Shown here piece by piece: positions 45,533-58,892 of a stretch of 64,000 bases of DNA. Source of the DNA: Hymenopus coronatus (Eukaryota > Arthropoda > Insecta > Mantodea > Hymenopodidae); assembly GCA_030762935.1 (NCBI GenBank), contig CM060900.1, positions 374,499,132 to 374,563,131 of the forward strand, read 5' to 3'. How positions within the stretch are numbered: position 1 is the first letter of the stretch; each line of letters starts with the position of its first letter. The position numbers and the translations under genes are program-made. The notes beneath the pieces are model-generated. The model was not told the DNA's origin, searched no databases, and saw nothing but the letters and a program-made list of their open reading frames with translations.

Positions 45533-47689
45533 AGTACATTGGTAGAAATTTTATTATGGTTCTACAACAAATTAGTTTTGCTCCTATTTGAGCAGAACAA
45601 GATGTTATTCGAGCGCCTTCCTTCCTACCGACGTGGTTCTGTGTCATGCAGTGATATCAGTTTTTCAGTAATGGGTTGCGCTCTATGTTACGCATGGTAC
45701 TGCCAAACCTGGCCGCTCTGCATATGAAAATCGGTACGAGCTTCCTCTGTTTGTAATCCTGAAAGGGACAGATTGGATGAAATAAAGGGACAGGAAGTTC
45801 GGGGAGTGAAGAAATATCCCTAGCATTCGCCTAGTGACCCAGGAAAACTCGGCTGTAGTAGGTTAAAACTGGCTGGCTGTTTTCTTACTTCAGACTATTT
45901 GCATGTTGCAGAAGAACTTCAGTCACGTGAATTAAAGTTATTTCTCAACCTAGGTGCATGTATCCTTATCCTCTCAACCTTATCTCTACCATGTAATTCA
46001 GATCAGAACACGTCTACTGATCCCTTTGAACTATCCTTCCTCTTCCGTCACGAAACGTGACAGTTGATGGAGACGCTCATGTTGACTTCTGTAGAACTAT
46101 CGGTTCATGGCATTACGAAACCATCAATATTTTTCGTGCAAATGTGATTAATATATTTTGAATAACTAATATGTTTAATATAACATTGGTGTAACTAAAC
46201 CTTTCAAGTTTATTTTGTCAGCCTTGGTGAACAATTAAACACAATACCATTCCAATTCAGGTTTTTTTTTTTTTTGGGGGGGGGTATATAATTGCATATA
46301 TGAAAATTGATTTGTTCTTATATTTCTGCAGCTTATTATTTGTATTCCTTTATTTTTAGGTAAGATTGACGTCTAAGGAGAGCTAGCATGGGAAAGTTCT
46401 GATTTTAATATGTGATACTCTACTATAACTACAATTTATAAACATTTGTTTTATCTTTTTTTATCACATTATTACTACACCAACACTCATTTATAACTAG
46501 GAGAAATTTCTCATTTCTCTGCTACCATAATGCTCTTGACGTGGGACACAAGGGAACTGTATTTAGATACAGTAGAAGTTAAAAACCAAACGGTTGTGGT
46601 TGTAGTATGGATGTCACTCTCAACGTTGGTGACATATAGAAGGTAGCATTTAACGTACCACAAGTGCTGGTCATTTCTACTTCATATGGGCATTTAAGGT
46701 CATTGGTTGACTCTCGGGGGTTTAGACACATTCTTACAAAGTGATACAAGTGAAGACAACTTATCGCTGCACCAATTTGATGGTGTTACACATACATTAA
46801 CAGCCGACCTAGCAAGTGAATAAACCGCGGATATACACCCTGCTGTACACCTCAAATTCAGTATCCCCTAACACAATATATAGCTCCATGGCTGAATACT
46901 CAATATAGATTTTTACTCATTCATTTAGCCTTTGATTCATTCTGAAGAACTGTATCAGCAGTTTCGAGAGAGCTTTTCTACACAGCGCTCATGGAAAAGT
47001 GATTGAGAAGCAAATGTCGACGTCAATGCTTGTGTTGTGAAAGTGTAAAGCGCCAGGAAAGACTGTACAATGAATGGCTTGGCAAGACGTTACGATCTGC
47101 TCGATGTCGCCTGCCAACTACTCACTGACGCAAATAAAAACAATGCGCAGAGAAAGATCCGAGACATCTGTGCAAATAGGAGAACTTCCTGCTCTCCAAA
47201 CCGTTTCCTAATTGGTCGACATACACCATCATTAGCACAGATGCCATCAAAATATACTTACTCGTTTATCTGCCCAATTTATAATTTATTATTCTGCCTG
47301 AAGTTACTTTCCGTTTAGTCTACACAACTTGCAGCTCTGGCAGGTCTTAAAGGCATACTTAATTGGATTCAATGTAGAGAGGTATGCCGAAGTGATTACC
47401 TTAGACGTTAACAGAGGGACGGAACCAAATTATGTTATGCAAGTGTCAAATTAATGTTATGCATTGGATCCAAATACTCCCTCGTCTACAGTGTGCTAGT
47501 CCACATCTGGGCTAACTTTTCTCTCTGGCTTATATACCTATTCAATTACGATTCAATTACCTACTCAATTCGTATACACAAATTGCATGACCCGAGCATC
47601 CCTTAACACTTATAAGGAAACACCTGATTTGTTCCATGACTTTCTCTATCTCTTCTGCAAATTATTCTTACAAAAGGTTACTCTCTTAT
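45533..47689. other. Non-coding stretch
   Basis: Holds a weak SINE-P-like patch at 45765-45850 and a poly(T)-poly(G) run at 46262-46284. Otherwise nothing recognised. Confidence 0.45.
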
Positions 47690-48420
47690 CTACATCGTAC
47701 GAATCAAGTTTAACACAACGATAAATGACCTTATTACTTAATCCCTTATAAGTAGAAAAGAAATAAGTGAATACATTAGGCTGAAGTGACAGTCAAGTGT
47801 ATTAAAGGCTGTTGCTAAGTGATAGTCATTGAAATTCGGTTCTCTTTCCATGGCCAGGAGTAAAATAAAAGAGAGATGAAACGGATAAAGCTTCTCGTTA
47901 AAGAAAAGTTAAGTATTTTTAAATTGAAACCAATTACAGGGAATATCTGGAAAATAATTCTATAAAAACTGTATATAGTATAAGTTGTGTGTTTTAACGT
48001 TATCTACTTCTTTGTGTAGAAAGCTTTTGTCTTTCTCTTGAGGTTTACCAGTTATGTAAACGTCATCCAGAATAATGAGGGATTCGTGGGCTATTCCCCC
48101 AAAAAATCGGGATATATGTACATTTTATTAATCACGTATCTTTAACATACGGCATTGTAATCAAAATAATGTCATATTTTAAAACGCTGAACATATCGAA
48201 AAAAGTTCCATATAAAGGGCAGTTTGAGTTTCGGGAATTTTCCTGAAAATCGATCGCATCCTTGTTGTCTGGTATTTAACGGAGATTAAGCTGTCCACAC
48301 ACACATACCAATACGCACAGGACCTTTTTCTAAAAAGTTTTTTTTTCAGAGGTCCTCCACCGGAAATGCTTATCTAAAAAGTATCAGATTTGAAAACTAA
48401 ACATGTTTTGGCTACAGATG
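47690..48420 (-). repeat. Dispersed repeat family G, copy 7
   Basis: Antisense, near full length: 'cccttataagtagaaaag', 'ccatggccaggagtaaaata', 'aattgaaaccaattacaggg', 'ttgaggtttaccagttatg', 'taaagggcagtttgag', 'gctgtccacacacacatacc' and 'ggtcctccaccggaaatg'. Each block has its counterpart in copies 2, 3, 8 and 9. Confidence 0.8.
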
Positions 48421-49248
48421 CAGAGTAGGTACCTGCTTGATTAGAAACAAAATGCTCTAATGTCCGCGCTACATAAGCTGTACATTCGCCATAGACATTA
48501 TCATTGAAATATCTGTGATGATGGTTTCACTCTAAGTAACACTGAAATTTCTTTACAAATAGATGGTCTGAATCAATCCCCTTTAAAATGGATATTATAT
48601 ATTTAGTTTACCGCAACTGCAGTTGAAATTCGTAAATAAAACTTTGTTAACATATAACGCACTTGATAATACAACAACCAAATAAAGTTTAAAACATGTT
48701 CTACTATTCTAACGCATTTTCCCATAATGGTGGAAACGATGAGAACCTTGATCTACCTTTGTTTAGACTAGGAAAATTTAGGAATAATGTGATTTACAAT
48801 AAGTGCTCTAAATCGTGTTACTTGACATCCTCAGTCCCTATATACACTAACTACTAAACCAAATTTTCTATTTGATTTACTTATAGCAAATTGTTCATTA
48901 TGGGTGAAGTTTAAACATATATCAGTATATGGGCCGGATTTTAATGCCTTTCTAAAGGAATGGGAAGCTTACAGCCTATACTATCCTGTGTTGCTAGCTC
49001 ATCAACGCCAAAAAAAGTTCTAGTGGTTATAAATATGAAATTTTCAAGCAGGAAATATTCCTAAATAAACCATACTAAAGAACGTTTGCTGTATTGGGAC
49101 CAAGTACCTGAAATATACAGGCTCTTACGGAACGACGCCAAACTAACATAAGTCTTATAGCTTATACCTGAGCTAGTCCGAAGTTTGATGTCGCAGTTTC
49201 GACACAATTTTAGGTGTGTTTTTATCTAACAATGAAAATTACAAAGCT
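48421..49248. other. Non-coding AT-rich stretch
   Basis: Nothing recognised. Confidence 0.5.
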
Positions 49249-49300
49249 CTCGTCCGTAGTATATTGGTTACCATGCTAGCCTCTCATTTTGTGATTAGGC
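49249..49300 (+). mobile_element. SINE A head fragment (copy 6)
   Basis: 'cgtccgtagtatattggtta' followed by 'ccatgctagcctc' matches the SINE A tRNA-like head including the A box. The B box and body are not recognisable beyond it. Confidence 0.5.
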
Positions 49301-50684
49301 AACGTACGAAATACTAGTGTGTGATGTCCAATACTCACACCTCAGAGGATGTTCGGGACGTGTCAATAAAACAAATGGGTTTGTCCTTGTTCGTTATCAG
49401 CAACCTGTCATAACATTCAGGTAAAGGGACAAAGGGCGGCTACCTACTCAAAAGAGCTTTGGACTCAAGGTGTTTTGCAGTGTTTTCTTGAATGCAAAAT
49501 ACATGCATTTTACCCTAACCACAGACATTTTGTACTTATTATCCCAATAATTCTGTAAGTATCCTACTAGTAAACTCTCAACAACTTACTGTAATGAACA
49601 AGAACTTTAAGCTAAATGCACAAATGTTTGATTTATTATTATGAGTTAAACAGAGTAAAATAAACCTCTTGCCTCACCGTAAAAGGGATTTATTTTTGCT
49701 CAAACTTCAAATTCTTAGTTGGTATTCCGATAATATTATTGCCTCTGTTGTCTTTATTAGTAAACTGCCTCCTTCTTCTAGATCAGCTATGTTAAATTGT
49801 AACTAAAAGATAGTGTTAGCGGCATATTTATCTCAACTTATATTCCCAGTCCATTCCTTTAATGCCTGGCCCGTTATGATGAATTGCTTCGAAAAATAAT
49901 CAAATGACTGAAGGTATAGGTTATTTATCGGAGATTCGTAAGTAAAGAAATCCTCTAATGGTAGCTAATCACTGTGTAGAAAGTTGGTATCTTTACGAGA
50001 AGATAAAACTGCTAAAGCACGCGACTTGTTGCTACCCAAACTCCCGCTTTACCTCCTTTAGTGTGGGCCAGGCATGCTGCTTTGTTCCTGCTTAAGTTCC
50101 TAATCCACGCTCACCATGAGTCGTTTTGTTGATGTGCCTTTATAGTTACTGAAAACAATATATGTGTATCTCATAGGATCGGAATAATAAATTTCACATC
50201 TTAGTTCGATTTTGTTTTGAGCCAACCTGTAGATAATGAAAAGGATAGAGGAAGGCGTTCTAAAGCAAGAACACGGGCATTAAGGTTGTTAAATTTAATT
50301 GCTGCACTCTTGCCGGTTTACTACATAATCAAGCAGCAATTTATCATAAGTGTATGAGCCACTTAACGAATCCATAAGTAAAGTTCTCGAAGCAAGACTT
50401 GTTTGAAACTGCTCATAGCTAATAATACCTATACTACTTCCTCCTCCTCTTCCGTAATCTTTATTTTAGTAATGATGGTGTGTAGCGCATTTTGTCTGCG
50501 AGAGAGAAGATTTTCTTTCGCATACCTAAGTTCTCATTATTTACTGTGCTGTCTGGGATATTTCATGCCACCAACATAATACTGTGTGGTGTAGTCAGCC
50601 TGCGTCCTGACACTGGCAGAGTTGCTTGATGAGTCCGTCTGGAGGACGGTTTCTGCTTTAGCTTGTGAGATTTGGAGGCAGTAA
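49301..50684. other. Non-coding stretch
   Basis: Nothing recognised that I can support. Confidence 0.5.
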
Positions 50685-50973
50685 AAATAAATTAAATGTT
50701 ATTTATGGAAGTTCTTTAACTTCCGGTTCTCAGCTTCCCATACTATATTGGGCGTGAAAGACCGCTTAATTTTGCTCAGAGGTCTCTTTATCAGGCTTGA
50801 GGTTCTTTTGCGTGCCGTAAATTTAGGACACGGGATAATGGATTTAGTTTCCTTCCGAAGGAAGCCATGCTAAGGATTTTTGCGCCCGAAAAAATTCATG
50901 GTCCTCCACTGGGTTTGAACCCGCGAGCTTGGGAACCAATGGCTAGCATATTACTCCCAGACCAGGGAGGACA
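50685..50973 (-). mobile_element. SINE A copy 7
   Basis: Antisense, almost complete: 'atactatattgggcgtgaaa', 'gaccgcttaattttgctcag', 'aggtctctttatcaggcttg', 'ccttccgaaggaagccatg', 'gcgcccgaaaaaattcatgg', the antisense B box 'gggtttgaacccgcg' and the head 'agaccagggaggac'. No clear target duplication. Confidence 0.9.
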
Positions 50974-51864
50974 ACTTTCAGTCTGCAGTGAGATTTTTGG
51001 GGTGCAATTGTTATAAAAGTGTTCCATAAAGTGCATTTGGGGGAGGGGAGTAAAATGATTTTGCACTTCCAAAGAGAAATTTTCTAAATATTGGGTGTTT
51101 TCCATTACATTTTCTTTATAGTCGAGGTACAAGTTTGGATAAGCTTTTCGGGTATATATTACATGTTGGTCTAATATGCGTGTGTGTGTTTATTTCTGCA
51201 GCGTATACAAAATAATACACAAAGCTATGAACACTAATTGTTTCTTTAGTTTACAGAGATACATCTTTTTAGGCCTGGTGTATTCTTTAGTGCTTCGATG
51301 TTGGATATTTGATCCACAAGCTTAGCTATCGTTCGAGTCATGTGACGATTTGACAATCTTAGCACTGTGTGATGTTCTATTGGCTCACTAGGTAACAAGG
51401 TTTTTGCCACAGAGATGAAAATAGACATGTTATATCAAGTTTTATAAGCAATTAACGAATATGAACCTAATAAAAATGCTCTATTCCACACCATTTTCTT
51501 GTAAATTATTGAAATATATTTAAAAACAGTAAACATTTTCAAAAATGTAAGTAAGTAAACTGTGGACCAACAAATGCTCCAGATGTTCTCTAAACCTGCT
51601 TTCACAAATGTTTCCAATGTTTAAGGCTCATACTTTAGAATATCAACCTAGTTTATGTTATGTTTGGCTTGCTAAGGGCAGAGGGATGAGAGATTTATTG
51701 CTTTAGTGCTCTCTGCGCCAGACCAGTAGGTAATTACAAAGACCGTCCCTTCATGGAACATCATATATTAGGTTCAGTTCAAATTTTGTATCGCTATTGA
51801 AAAGTGGTGGCTTTAAGTGGCTTTTGTCATCTCTAATTCCATTCTCTGTGTAATGAAGCAATCT
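50974..51864. other. Non-coding stretch
   Basis: No gene supported. The sequence ATATTAGGTTCAGTTCAAAT at about 51766-51785 only vaguely resembles a mariner end. Confidence 0.4.
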
Positions 51865-52805
51865 GGTTGTGCTTGCGTAAATTGGTCAAACAATTTCTGT
51901 TACATGTGCGGGCAGTTTACCATAAAAAGTCAGGATCGATCTTTGACAGAAGGTTTGAAACGAGTCTCAAAGCAGTGTTGCTCCACAACGGAAATACTAA
52001 ACCATCAATATCAGTCGCACAATCAGAGAAATTAAGCAAAACTCTGAATGTATGGCCATTCTACCACATAAATTAATTACAGCAAGTACGGCTGACATAT
52101 ATGTGGAGAGTTGGGACTGTAAGAGAGATTTACAAAGTATTGTTGCTTTCCATGCATTTGGGATAGTAGGGACACTCAATCACACTAAACAATAAAAGAG
52201 TGGCCTCTAAGAGAAACTCATGCTCCTGGACAGTATAATGGCAAGCATGTTCCATTAGAAAACCATAGTAAAGTATACTACCCCCTTTCTATATAAAATT
52301 AAATTAGGTCTAATGAAGAATTTCGTTAAGGCTAGGACAAAAATGGAGAAGCCTTTGCATACCTAGAAGCCAGTTTCCAAAACTCAGCAATACAAAAGTA
52401 AAAGGGGGAGTATTCGTTGGCCCCCAAATTAGGGAGATTTTGAAAGATGAAAACCTCGAAATAAAGTAATGAATTAGCTGAATCGAAAGCCTTTCAGGAA
52501 GTGGTGGTAGGATTCCTCGGAAACAATAAAGCAGAACTTTATTGACAGATAGTAAAAGAACTCTGGACGGTTACCAAAAGCTGGGATGTATGATATTCCT
52601 CAAATCTCACTCTCTCAATTCACATTTGGATTCCCCCCCCCCCTCGTCTCCGAGAACTTGGGAGTTGTGAGTGACGAACACGGTGGAAGATTCCATCAGG
52701 ATATTTAGAGCAAGCTACCCGGATAGATGGGATCCCTACATGATGGGCGACTACTGTTGCTTTTTAATTGGCGAAAACGATACAGCCTACTAAAGGAGGA
52801 AATAA
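51865..52805 (+). pseudogene. Decayed copy of a multicopy arthropod protein family of unknown function
   Basis: Blocks of one protein family appear in order on the plus strand, in more than one frame: a cysteine block NNFCYMCGQFTIKSQ (about 51895-51940), SLKAVLLHNGNTKPSI (51963-52010), PLRETHAPGQYNGKHVPL (52204-52257), KLGLMKNFVKA (about 52300-52335), KVKGGVFVGPQIREILKD (52395-52448), FLGNNKAELY (about 52517-52546) and SDEHGGRFHQDI (52670-52706). I know this motif order from an unnamed family, often many copies per genome, in arthropods and some other animals. Here about 250 codons between the first two blocks are deleted, frameshifts occur near 52290 and 52350, and stops interrupt it. It is clearly dead. 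The function of intact members is unknown to me. Confidence 0.7.
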
Positions 52806-53802
52806 AACTGTAAGTGTTAAAAATAACTCTTGTATTTAAGAATATTTTATTTAGCTGCATGTTTCAGCGAGTTACTGTTACAATATTAGTTTTCCTCTAA
52901 TTCTGATGCTATTTTGCTTTGTTTTTGGCCTCCTTTTCATGTTTCTTAGTTAGATAAAACAAGTTCTAAAATTAAGTAAAAGCTAAGAATGATATTAAAA
53001 AGTTGGAAATGTAGCCCAGTTGTGACAGAGGTATTAGTTTGTTTTACTGTGTATTATCTTATATGTAAATTTAAAGCACATTATGCACAGAATTATTAGT
53101 TTTCAATGAATAGTGATCACATTATTAGAATCATATGCTATCAGAGGGAATTAATTATTCTGTTCCTTTTGTAAGATCCCGCCTCAGCGCTCTCACACAA
53201 AAACGTTCCGTGTTACGCAGCTTTATCTGTAATTTTCGTATTTAGAAGGTTCGATATAGTTGAAGTGACCTGTTACTGTTCATGTGGCAGACAAAACGTT
53301 TAAATTTGTTAAATTATCCAAGCTGAGTGTAACAAGGGTTTTAAGTGCTTCTATCATTAATTTACATGGGACTTAAGTTACTTGAATGAATTATTTTGAA
53401 TGATGTAGCGTAAATATTTGCTCTAAATAATACATGCATGACACATCTTTGTGCTTATTTCTAAGAAGCTTGCAATAGACATTCGCTATGATGTGATGAA
53501 ATTGCGGCATTGTTTATAATTATGAATTTGCTTATGTTCAGTTTGGCGATCTTATTCATGTAATTTTGTTTTGTATTGTTTACTTTTTTGTTTGCTAAAT
53601 CATTGTAATGTCTTTTGATAGCATACGCTTAAGTATACTAGAAGTGAGATAAAAGTGGCTTCTCCGAAAACAAGGATATGCATAATGAGCTCCTGGAAAT
53701 AGCTAATACTATAGTGGAGTTATCTGAGAAGTCGCAAACATGTGTAAAGTTATTGGAGCCAAGTTGCGTGTATATATCAAACATTGCTATTTCTTATTGT
53801 TT

Positions 53803-53807
<5 letters not shown>
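52806..53807. other. Non-coding AT-rich stretch
   Basis: Nothing recognised. Confidence 0.5.
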
Positions 53808-53850
<43 letters not shown>

Positions 53851-53874
53851 AGAGAGAGAGAGAGAGAGAGAGAG
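53808..53874. repeat. Compound (TA)n(GA)n microsatellite
   Basis: About 20 TA units are followed by about 13 GA units, the same type of junction as at 15205-15254 but in the reverse order. Confidence 0.95.
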
Positions 53875-54187
53875 TAATAGAAAAAAGGCAAGAATTGGGA
53901 TGACGCACAGAACAAAATATTGCACATAGATGTCAGATCGGAATAAACCTCAGACCTGCTGACATCGAGCGAGCATACCGTGTCAGAAAAAGAGGTAATA
54001 CATGATCTGCTTTATTATATGCAAGGTTCTGTAATATAAGTGTAAATGCTCCATTGAGCGAGAGAGCAGGTACATGTCTTAGAGAAACGGGGGTTTTCGT
54101 TGTGTAAATTTCATTGCCATGGGCTAAAGAAACCTATAAGTTTGATTTCGGTTAGAATCAGCTATCGTGTATTTTATACACACATCA

Positions 54188-54310
54188 GGAGAGAGAGAGA
54201 GAGAGAGAGAGATTAGAGAGGATAAAAACACACCACAAATGCCCAGTCCAAGGCGGGATTTGAATCCGTGATTCCCTGCGCCACAAAACACTAAAGCTAG
54301 ATACTAGCAA
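54188..54310 (-). mobile_element. tRNA-derived SINE, type Q, with (GA)n end
   Basis: The plus strand has an antisense B box, 'gcgggatttgaatccgtg', with a body reading 'gcccagtccaaggcg'. The head lies to the right (about 54270-54310) and is diverged. The element's 3' side meets a (GA)n run at 54188-54213, similar to the dinucleotide tails of SINE D. Confidence 0.45.
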
Positions 54311-54348
54311 GGGGACATAAAAACCAGCGCAGCATGGTTTAGACCAGG

Positions 54349-54412
54349 GATTCGCAAGCTGTTTTCCGTGAGATCCGCAAGATATATGGAAATAAACAAA
54401 AGAACAGCAGGG
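54349..54412 (+). mobile_element. Possible hAT-type terminus
   Basis: 'accagggattcgcaagctgt' then 'gtgagatccgcaagatat' resembles the CAGGG(G/A)TTC...  start of some hAT elements. No matching second end or target duplication was found. Confidence 0.3.
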
Positions 54413-54502
54413 ACTATTTTATATATATAAAAAAAACATTACAATGTATCCATAACTGGTATATGTAATGTTGAAGAAGACAAGTTATTACCTAGATTAT
54501 TT

Positions 54503-54570
54503 ATTTTTATTTATTTATTTACTTATCTAACCTGGTAAGAGTTAGAACTTCTTTCACTCTACCAGGTAAT
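54503..54570. repeat. Insect-type dispersed repeat terminus with CCTGGTA hairpin
   Basis: After a TTTATTTATTTA run comes 'aacctggtaagagttagaac' and then 'cactctaccaggtaa', an inverted CCTGGTA...TACCAGG about 30 bp apart. From memory this TTTATTT-plus-hairpin ending is frequent in insect dispersed repeats; I cannot name the family. Confidence 0.4.
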
Positions 54571-56084
54571 AAATGCAACATAATAAAAACATAAACTTAT
54601 AAAGGTGCAACACTCTTATTAAACAAAAAGAAACAACAATGCAGTTCAATACAACCTAATAAAACAAATATGCAAAGTTTCAACAACGATGCTAAAACGA
54701 AGAAAAATAAATCGTAACCAAAACGTTTAACTGGAATATTCATATAGGTAGAAGTAATTGGTCTAAATTAAATCATTAAATGCTACCCTATATCTGTAGA
54801 TATACTAACATGTAAAATAACTACAGGACAAAACTCCGACAAAATGGCAGCATATGATCATGTCAGGTGACAGCATCGTTAACAATCAAATACTTCTTTT
54901 GGTTATTAGAGAGGATATTTTTGGTCCTGCAGGTACAATGATAGCTGGAACAATAATTTGTGAAGATGCTAGAAATCAAGTTTGGCAAGTCCCCCATTCA
55001 AAAATACAAACACTCGCAGGTTATATTGTGGGGTGTTATGCAATATAAACCAACAAATGTTAGAGAAAATATATTATAACAGAAAATTTACTTTGACGTA
55101 ACTTATTGCGTTCATTAGATATATTGATGAGAAAGTTATTAGCTAGCAGTTTCTATTCAGTAGAACACTGAAGGTTACAACTACTGGTCACGATATTTTC
55201 GATTCGGTTAATTCTTATCTAGATGACCGCAACCTTTCATGGAAAAACTGCTGTGGCGTGTGCACAATCTATGCGAGGGAAATATCATGACTTCACTGCC
55301 CGAGTTTTGAATGAGAATCCATCCTCTAGACGCCGCTGGTGTAATAACGTTATGCCATTGTTATCGTAACAATGAAGCCAGCCTTGTACCAGCGGATGTA
55401 AGGATGAAATGGGATTGTGAAGTGTGTCCATGCTTTCATGGGGAATTACTTATTTCAGATGTTCTCAATCATCGCTGTATTAGTTTTCGCGTCCAAGTAT
55501 TAATCTTCAATCCCATCTGATACTGATGTATTTTACTACACATATCTATGTGTTATGTATATGGGTAAGTGTGTGTGTGTGTAGGCACCCGGAGCTCCGC
55601 CGGCGAAATCAGTTAACTGTGGAAACGTATATATCACTCACCGTCTCTTTCTCCTTTTTACTCTCTCATCCTCTTTCTTTCTTCCTAACTCACTCAAATC
55701 ACACTCCTCCACCCTCCCTGTTGCCTTTCTCCCTATCTGCTTGTGCAATGTAAATGCCATGTGAGATTTTGAAAACCAGCAGTAAACCTTCTACATTTGG
55801 GATTTTAATACAAGCTAACACCATGACAAATGTCTAATAGCACACACCTTTGTAGTTTATGCTAATTATACTGTTCCAGCAGTATCCAAAACAAATTTAG
55901 GACATATGTGACTAGCATAAACGAAATATTGATATAAGTAGTTTACTAATTTTAATAATTTTCATGGAACTCGACAGCAATTGAAACATTTTGACGCTTT
56001 TTGGATGCACTTAAAGGTGTCGTTTGTGGAAGGCAATTAAGATACTATACCCTGTCTGAGATACGTAGTCTTGCGGATGTCCTA
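54571..56084. other. Non-coding stretch
   Basis: Contains a short GT run near 55570 and a pyrimidine-rich tract at about 55640-55740. Small frames carry no recognised motif. Confidence 0.45.
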
Positions 56085-56512
56085 AGGCTTTTAAGTTTTA
56101 TCAAAAAGTAACTGTTGCAACAAGGATTCAGTTTTAGTTTATTTATCCTGGCGAATGATAATGGAGCGGTAGATAACGTTTTTTAAATTTTTATCAAGAG
56201 TAACTTTAGCAATGAGGATTTGGTTTTAGTTTCATTTATCCTGACGGACGATAATGGAGCTGTAGATAAGGTTTTTAAAATGCTATCAAAAGTGATTTTT
56301 GCATGAAGATTTGGTTTAAGTTTCATTTATCTCGACGGATGATAATGTAGCGGTAGAATAGGTTTTTAAGTTTTTATCAAAAGAGACTTTTGCAATAAGG
56401 ATGTTGCTTTAGCTTCATTTATTCTGACGGACGATAATGGAGCGATAGATTAGGGTTTTAAATTTTTATCCAAAGCGACTTTTCAATGAGGATTAGGTTT
56501 TAGTTTATTTAT
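56085..56512. repeat. 92 bp minisatellite, about 4.6 copies
   Basis: The GATAATGGAGC core recurs at 56157, 56250, 56341 (as GATAATGTAGC) and 56433, giving periods of 93, 91 and 92 bp. Each unit also holds 'tttttatcaaaag', 'gcaatgaggatttgg' and 'tttagtttcatttat'. Units differ by about 10-15 percent by eye, so the array is not brand new. Confidence 0.92.
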
Positions 56513-57949
56513 ATCTTTTTCGTTCCATTGTTCGAAATAATTTTTTAGAGTCATCTATCTCAGGTTTTTTTTCTATAGGGTTTTTTTTAACTAACTTTGG
56601 CTATTATTTTATTTATATATTGATTTTTATCTCTGGCTTTTGTCACGATTTGTTTTATAAGGGAGCTAATTGCCTAGCAGTTGAGAGGCCTTAAACACCA
56701 ATCATCATCATCATCATCCTAACGTGAGAAATGCCGTATATTATATCCAGGTTTCATTGCAATCGATTCCGCAATTCTTCAAGTGGAGGTTAACCTAAAC
56801 TCGAACACACAATCTGTCTCTCTCTCTCTCATTAAAAGCGCATTTTTAGCCTTAGGGTACTCCATTATACATAATTAATATCAATCATTTACCCGAAATT
56901 TAAAATTCCCATGAACATTTTAGTTACAAGAGGCTTTAAAAGAAATGAAAATGAGCAAAGTTGGTTATACAGCTATTCTAATTCAAATAAGTTTAAGGAG
57001 TGTTCACTACTCTGAGTATATCTTCTTACGAAAACGTAAATATTTTCACCAAATTATAAACTAGATGTTAACTTTTTTTACGAAAAATAGTTTATATATT
57101 CGACGAGCGTCTCAACCCTCGATATCACTGCTACGGATGTTAGAACTGTATGCATTTTACAGTGTTCCTTCAGATAAAGCATTGAAGGTTTAGCTTTTAA
57201 AACACAGGTCTGGTGTATCCTCTAATGTCTTTTATGGTGTTTTTTAATGAGAAACAGCCACGTCATTTCCTTTAAACCATGCCAGGTCCAGATGCGCTCC
57301 AGGTTTCTATTAGCGATGCGAATCATTACGATAACCAAAGCTTACGGGTAGCAATAAAATCTCCCAGAAATGTCTCCATATGGTCTGAGCGCATTTATGC
57401 AGTGAATGTTCAGAGGTAATACTTGGAGAACGAAGCTTGTAACGGTACCTCTACTTTACGGTCAAGCAATAGTAATAAATGGTCGTCCCTTTTACAGTAT
57501 TTTCTTGTTATAACTTTCGCGATAAGCGTTCAGCAATGAACTCAGCTCTTCCGGGACACAATCAAAATATTCTGATATAAATTTAGTATAGATTTTTCTG
57601 TTACAAGTCGTGGTTATTTATACTGCCTAGTAGAAGGAGCTCTTATCTAAAAGCTTGCGAGTGAGGAGCGTCAACAATGACAGATTTCATCACTTCATTA
57701 TGCGTCTTTCGGAATATTAGGCGTTTTTAGATATTGTGATAAACGTATAGGCTTTCCCGGCTAAAAATGTAGGGGCTGTCCTGTGGTTTTTTGGTCAAGT
57801 GTGAGGAAAATTTTATATTCTTACTTTAAATTTAATTTTTAGTGTGCATAAGTGTTTAATATACTGCTTTACGTCTATAGGACACAAACATCTCATGTGT
57901 TCTATTAACCCGAGTTTCTCTATGTGTTCTGCGACAGACTATTCTAGAA
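56513..57949. other. Non-coding AT-rich stretch
   Basis: Minor microsatellites (ATC at about 56700-56717, CT at about 56817-56831). Nothing else recognised. Confidence 0.45.
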
Positions 57950-58650
57950 AAGATCATTCTTTTATATACATAATGCAAATCATAATAAACATTACCAAAA
58001 CGCTCTTATTACTTAGTTCTTTATAAGTAGAAGATAAATAAGGGAACACACTAGGCTAAAGCGAAAGTCAAAACCTTAAAAAGCTCTCGCTATGCAATTT
58101 TCATTGATGCTTGTATATCTTTCCAAAGCCAAGAGTAAAATAAAAGAGAGATGAAGCGGATGAGGTCATCTCGTTTGAGCAAAGTTTAAATATAATTACA
58201 TTTAAAACAATAACAGGGATTTATCTCTTACAGTATATAGTATATTGTTAATATACGACGTTTTAACCAAAATCATTAGATTCATGTTTTAAAAAATAAA
58301 AAATTACGAAACATATCGGTATAAAATGTAGCTTGGTGAGGGGGGAATTTTCTAAAAATCTTCATCTTGCATACTTGAAAAATACGGAACTTAAATTCTA
58401 AGTTTGACAATAACTGACTTTTCGATTTTGAGTTAATGGTGTCCACAGCTACACACATACATACACACGTAAATGCAGATACACACACTAACATTCTTCT
58501 AAAAAATTATAATCAGGGGTTCTAAAACATATATTTCCGGTGAAATCTCAGTATCAAAATTTTGGGCGAAATCCAATACCTCCTCTATCTACTATGTACA
58601 TTGTGCATACATGCTAGAGAAAATAAAAAAGTCATTACAAATACTATTGC
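57950..58650 (-). repeat. Dispersed repeat family G, copy 8
   Basis: Antisense. 'ttataagtagaagataaata', 'aggctaaagcgaaagtc', 'ccaagagtaaaataaaagag', 'gttaatggtgtccacagc', 'atatttccggtgaaatctca', 'cctcctctatctactatgta' and 'ctagagaaaataaaaaag' fall in the family order. The middle third is shortened. Confidence 0.78.
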
Positions 58651-58892
58651 CATGAAAAAGAAGAAAATTGCGTGACTCACAAGGGGCCATTGGGCATTAA
58701 TGTTACGGATTGAGCTGGGATATTATTTAGTAAAATTAGATCGGAAATAAAAATACACTATTCTAAGTTTTCTCTACGATAGGCTGAAGTTTCACAAGAA
58801 AAATTGTTTATAATTTCTAACTATACATTAATAATTAGTGTATTTAATAATTCTTGCATATATCAGTGCTCAAAAATTATTAAATGAAATAA

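Noticed and set aside
51246..51617. Two adjacent 60-codon minus-strand frames
   Set aside because: No recognisable product, and the length is expected by chance.
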